Assembly (NCBI GenBank): GCA_945901245.1
Contig: CAMDKY010000012.1
Span: forward strand, 1 to 43,350
DNA from: Polynucleobacter meluiroseus
GTDB lineage: Bacteria; Pseudomonadota; Gammaproteobacteria; Burkholderiales; Burkholderiaceae
Direction of reading: 5' to 3'
DNA: 43,350 nucleotides
Made by a program: the position numbers and the translations under genes. Below the pieces are notes generated by a model. It searched no databases and was not told the origin of the DNA. It saw only the letters and a program-made list of their open reading frames with translations. Shown one piece after another: positions 41,064 through 43,350 of the stretch; within the stretch, counting starts at the first letter, position 1, and each line of letters starts with the position of its first letter.

Positions 41064-42365
41064 TCACGATTCGTGTTTTAGGCGTTCTCGCACCATATTG
41101 ACGTGCCCCTTTAAGTCGTAATGCTCTTTTGACTCAAGAGCAGAGACCTTCATGGCATTAACCCGGGCCTGTATTTCTGCCAATGCCCGTCTATTTTGCT
41201 CGCGCGTGGCGGGATCTGCGGCGCTCCGTTCTATTACCTTTAGCTCAGCATAAATGCGTGATAAGCGAATACGCAAACTTAACTCGCGAAGTGCTGGAAC
41301 ATAGGCAATCAAGGGAATCAAAATGGCTAAGATCGGAATGCCAACTCGTGCAAAGCGTCCGACCCAAACTGCTGTCCAAAAAGGCAAATGGCGATGTAAA
41401 AATGATGGGCCATCTTTTAAATAGATTTCAGAATCAATTTGCAATGGAAAATCAAGGCCACTAATAGAGGGGAACTCACCTGGCTTTTGTAAGCGAGAGT
41501 AGGATTTCAAAACGCCTTGGGCATTTTGCAAGAGCAAGCTGACAATCGCGGGACTAATGGTTTCACGGCCAACTAAGGTTGCGGTAGCAGCAATCATTTG
41601 CCGACTTAATCGCGGCTGATCACTCTCAATGCTCAGTAGCCCCCGCGGCACTTCAACCGTGGTCAGAAAAGGCAAAGCACGGGTATATGCATCTGCCTGA
41701 ACAAAATTCATCAGCTGAATACCGGGTAAGTTAAAAAAGCCATGCAGTAAGGGCGCCTCGGAGGCAGCCACCACAAATACCGCATCCAGTTGGCCTGCAG
41801 CTAATTTACTGGCCCCCTCTTGCGGTGTCAGGGTCTGCATATCCAGATCCGCTGATTGCATGCCACTGGTTTCTAGTAATACTTTTGCAATCGAGTTTGT
41901 CCCACTACCTGGGTTTCCAATTGAAACGCGCTTGCCTTTCAGCTGAGTGAGCAAGGTTAGGCCATCTGGAATTCCTTTAAAACTAGCCTCGCGATAAAAA
42001 ACCCATACTGGCTCATAGAACATCCCGGCAATGGATACCAAATGAGGGTACTGAGCTACATCCGCAACACCGCCCTGAATCATCGCTAGATCCACGCCCG
42101 ATTTAGGGTCAGCCAATAAAGCCAGGTTATCGAGCGTGCCGCCAGTAGTGCGTACCTGCAGCTCCACCCCCTCCTTTTTTAGGGACGCTTGCATACGCTC
42201 ACCAAAACGGTAATACAAGCCATCCTGAAATCCAGTGGCCATCGCAATCGACTTGGGTGGTGCTGGAATCAGTGACCACAGTACGCCAAATACAAATACG
42301 ATGAACAGCAGCAATATGGCCAATAAGGCATATGGGTTATAGCGGAGTCCTTGTATGCGGTTCAT
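41064..42365 (-). CDS. Membrane-anchored TAXI-family binding protein
   Basis: A 433 aa protein with a TAXI domain (ATGFQDGLYYRFGERM; TTGGTLDNLALL) held by an N-terminal membrane segment (12-33), then a second segment near 339-357 and a charged alpha-helical tail to the end, probably coiled coil (about 360-410). The tail would be cytoplasmic. There is no TRAP permease gene next to it, unlike the TAXI gene at 23793. It may sense a ligand in the periplasm, or serve a permease elsewhere. Family membership of the domain is clear; the role is not. Confidence 0.87.
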   Translation of the reverse strand: MNRIQGLRYNPYALLAILLLFIVFVFGVLWSLIPAPPKSIAMATGFQDGLYYRFGERMQASLKKEGVELQVRTTGGTLDNLALLADPKSGVDLAMIQGGVADVAQYPHLVSIAGMFYEPVWVFYREASFKGIPDGLTLLTQLKGKRVSIGNPGSGTNSIAKVLLETSGMQSADLDMQTLTPQEGASKLAAGQLDAVFVVAASEAPLLHGFFNLPGIQLMNFVQADAYTRALPFLTTVEVPRGLLSIESDQPRLSRQMIAATATLVGRETISPAIVSLLLQNAQGVLKSYSRLQKPGEFPSISGLDFPLQIDSEIYLKDGPSFLHRHLPFWTAVWVGRFARVGIPILAILIPLIAYVPALRELSLRIRLSRIYAELKVIERSAADPATREQNRRALAEIQARVNAMKVSALESKEHYDLKGHVNMVRERLKHES

Positions 42366-42465
42366 GATCTGCGGTGTTTTTTGGATTATGCCCTGACCTA
42401 CGGAGACGGCTCTGTTTTCACGCTAAGATAGCAGTTTCCGAATGCATCACATGAGAAAGCGCTCC

Positions 42466-43227
42466 ATGAATACCTCCCCCCTTCGCGTTGCCCTCGTCAC
42501 TGGCGCCGGCAGCGGCATTGGCCGAGCAGCTGCCAAAGCCCTGATCGGTAGCGGCTATTGCGTTGTCATGACTGGACGCCGCTTGAATGCTCTGGAAGAT
42601 GCAATTCAACAGATTGGTGGTAACGATAGCAATTGCCTTGCAGTCACTTGCGATGTTGGCAAGCCAGCAGAGGTTCAAAGCCTTTTTCGCGCCCTAAAAG
42701 CCAAATGGGGTCGGATCGACGTCCTCTTTAACAATGCTGGCACAGGCGCTCCCGCTATCCCAATGGAAGACTTAAGCTATGAGCAGTGGATGAATGCCGT
42801 CAACAGTAATTTATGCGGTGCTTTCTTGTGTTCTCAAGAAGCGATTCGCATGATGAAAGCACAAAACCCGCAAGGCGGTCGCATCATTAATAACGGCTCG
42901 ATTTCTGCCCATGCACCGCGGCCCATGACAGCCCCCTACACCGCGACCAAACATGCGATTACCGGCCTCACCAAATCAATCTCCTTGGATGGACGCCCAT
43001 TTAATATTGCCTGTGGCCAAATTGATATTGGCAATGCTGCTACCGAAATGACTGAGAAGATGGCTGCTGGCATTATTCAAGCCGATGGCTCAACCAAGGT
43101 AGAGCCGCGCATGGACGTGGATCATGTCGGCCAAGCGGTGCTGCACATGGCAGAGCTTCCACTGGCAAGCAACATTCAGTTCATGACAATTATGGCAACC
43201 AATATGCCTTACGTAGGTCGCGGCTAA
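42466..43227 (+). CDS. Short-chain dehydrogenase/reductase (SDR)
   Basis: A 253 aa classical SDR. The cofactor motif is [20 protein letters not shown] follows, and the catalytic Ser, Tyr and Lys are in [10 protein letters not shown] and [20 protein letters not shown] with R after the second strand suggests NADP. Substrate unknown. I start at ATG 42466, the second possible ATG, since the sequence before it does not match the family. It is convergent with the partial gene at the end of the window. Confidence 0.88.
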   Translation: MNTSPLRVALVTGAGSGIGRAAAKALIGSGYCVVMTGRRLNALEDAIQQIGGNDSNCLAVTCDVGKPAEVQSLFRALKAKWGRIDVLFNNAGTGAPAIPMEDLSYEQWMNAVNSNLCGAFLCSQEAIRMMKAQNPQGGRIINNGSISAHAPRPMTAPYTATKHAITGLTKSISLDGRPFNIACGQIDIGNAATEMTEKMAAGIIQADGSTKVEPRMDVDHVGQAVLHMAELPLASNIQFMTIMATNMPYVGRG

Positions 43228-43350
43228 TACGCGCGCGGCTTGGACATTGCCTGCGATAACAGGATCACCGGTATCAGGCCTGCCAACACAATCGTCAGGG
43301 AAGGCAAGGCAAGCTCTGACAAGCGCTCATCGGCAGCCAATTGATAAGTA
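43224..43350 (-). CDS. Partial C-terminus of FbpB-like iron ABC permease
   Basis: Only the last 41 residues are in the window (reading frame from 43349 to the TAG at 43226-43224). They read [20 protein letters not shown] and then [21 protein letters not shown]. The pattern ADERL.E.ALP followed by a membrane segment with V.AGLIPV is what I recall at the C-terminus of FbpB/AfuB-type ferric iron permeases. The identification is from a short stretch and needs the rest of the gene. Its stop overlaps the SDR stop by three bases. Confidence 0.55.
   Translation of the reverse strand, partial: TYQLAADERLSELALPSLTIVLAGLIPVILLSQAMSKPRAY

Noticed and set aside
1..43350. CRISPR arrays, transposases, complete tRNA or rRNA genes
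   Set aside because: No regularly spaced repeats, no transposase-like frame and no complete cloverleaf found by eye on either strand.

Overview
The window looks like a chromosomal segment of a betaproteobacterium, most likely a Burkholderiaceae member close to Polynucleobacter. This rests on gene content and protein style (a complete ccmABCDEFGHI set, TAXI-type TRAP transporters, HmuRSTUV with HemP, moderate G+C, very short intergenic gaps). It is an inference, because no rRNA or marker gene is present. No intergenic stretch longer than about 300 bases lacks a gene.

Left edge (1-1200): a 23-base copy resembling a tRNA 3' end sits beside GGGGGTA repeats, which looks like the border of an integrated element. 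A strong terminator and the membrane protease gene htpX follow. Iron and heme block (1201-9934, all minus strand): an apparent operon runs from a ferric-binding periplasmic protein through hemP (59 aa), tonB, the TonB-dependent heme receptor hmuR, the heme handling protein hmuS and the heme ABC transporter hmuTUV. Fur-like boxes overlap two promoters, one before the ferric-binding gene and one before hmuR. Dps lies just upstream. The right edge of the window (43224-43350) carries the C-terminus of what looks like an FbpB-type ferric permease.

Middle block (10079-18983): small housekeeping or stress genes, including a DUF3846-like protein, a short GNAT protein, a methyltransferase, a FrnE-type DsbA protein, TrhO, a split ChrA pair, CrcB, a DODA-type dioxygenase, a site-2 protease, and a cytochrome c' gene overlapping tail to tail with a cytochrome b561 gene. 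Two small genes (45 aa membrane, 55 aa basic) lie between 16666 and 17064.

Carboxylate catabolic block (19045-28049): a dehydrogenase and an IlvD/Edd dehydratase diverge from a 2-hydroxyacid dehydrogenase, a DapA-family lyase and a TAXI TRAP transporter. A convergent enolase-superfamily dehydratase closes the block. Together they fit uptake and stepwise breakdown of a sugar acid or related hydroxy acid of unknown identity. No regulator is encoded nearby.

Cytochrome c maturation block (28184-36193): an M23 peptidase followed by a tightly packed ccmABCDEFGHI operon. Right block (36197-43350): a universal stress protein, a DUF2177 membrane protein, a SulP transporter with a STAS domain, then a minus-strand group of a membrane-anchored TAXI protein, a 2OG-Fe dioxygenase, an MFS transporter and a leftover CcoI-like metal-binding domain, and finally an SDR oxidoreductase. 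Heme is a recurrent theme: heme is imported at the left, handled by the Ccm system and used by the cytochromes in between. I saw no transposase, CRISPR array, complete tRNA or rRNA.
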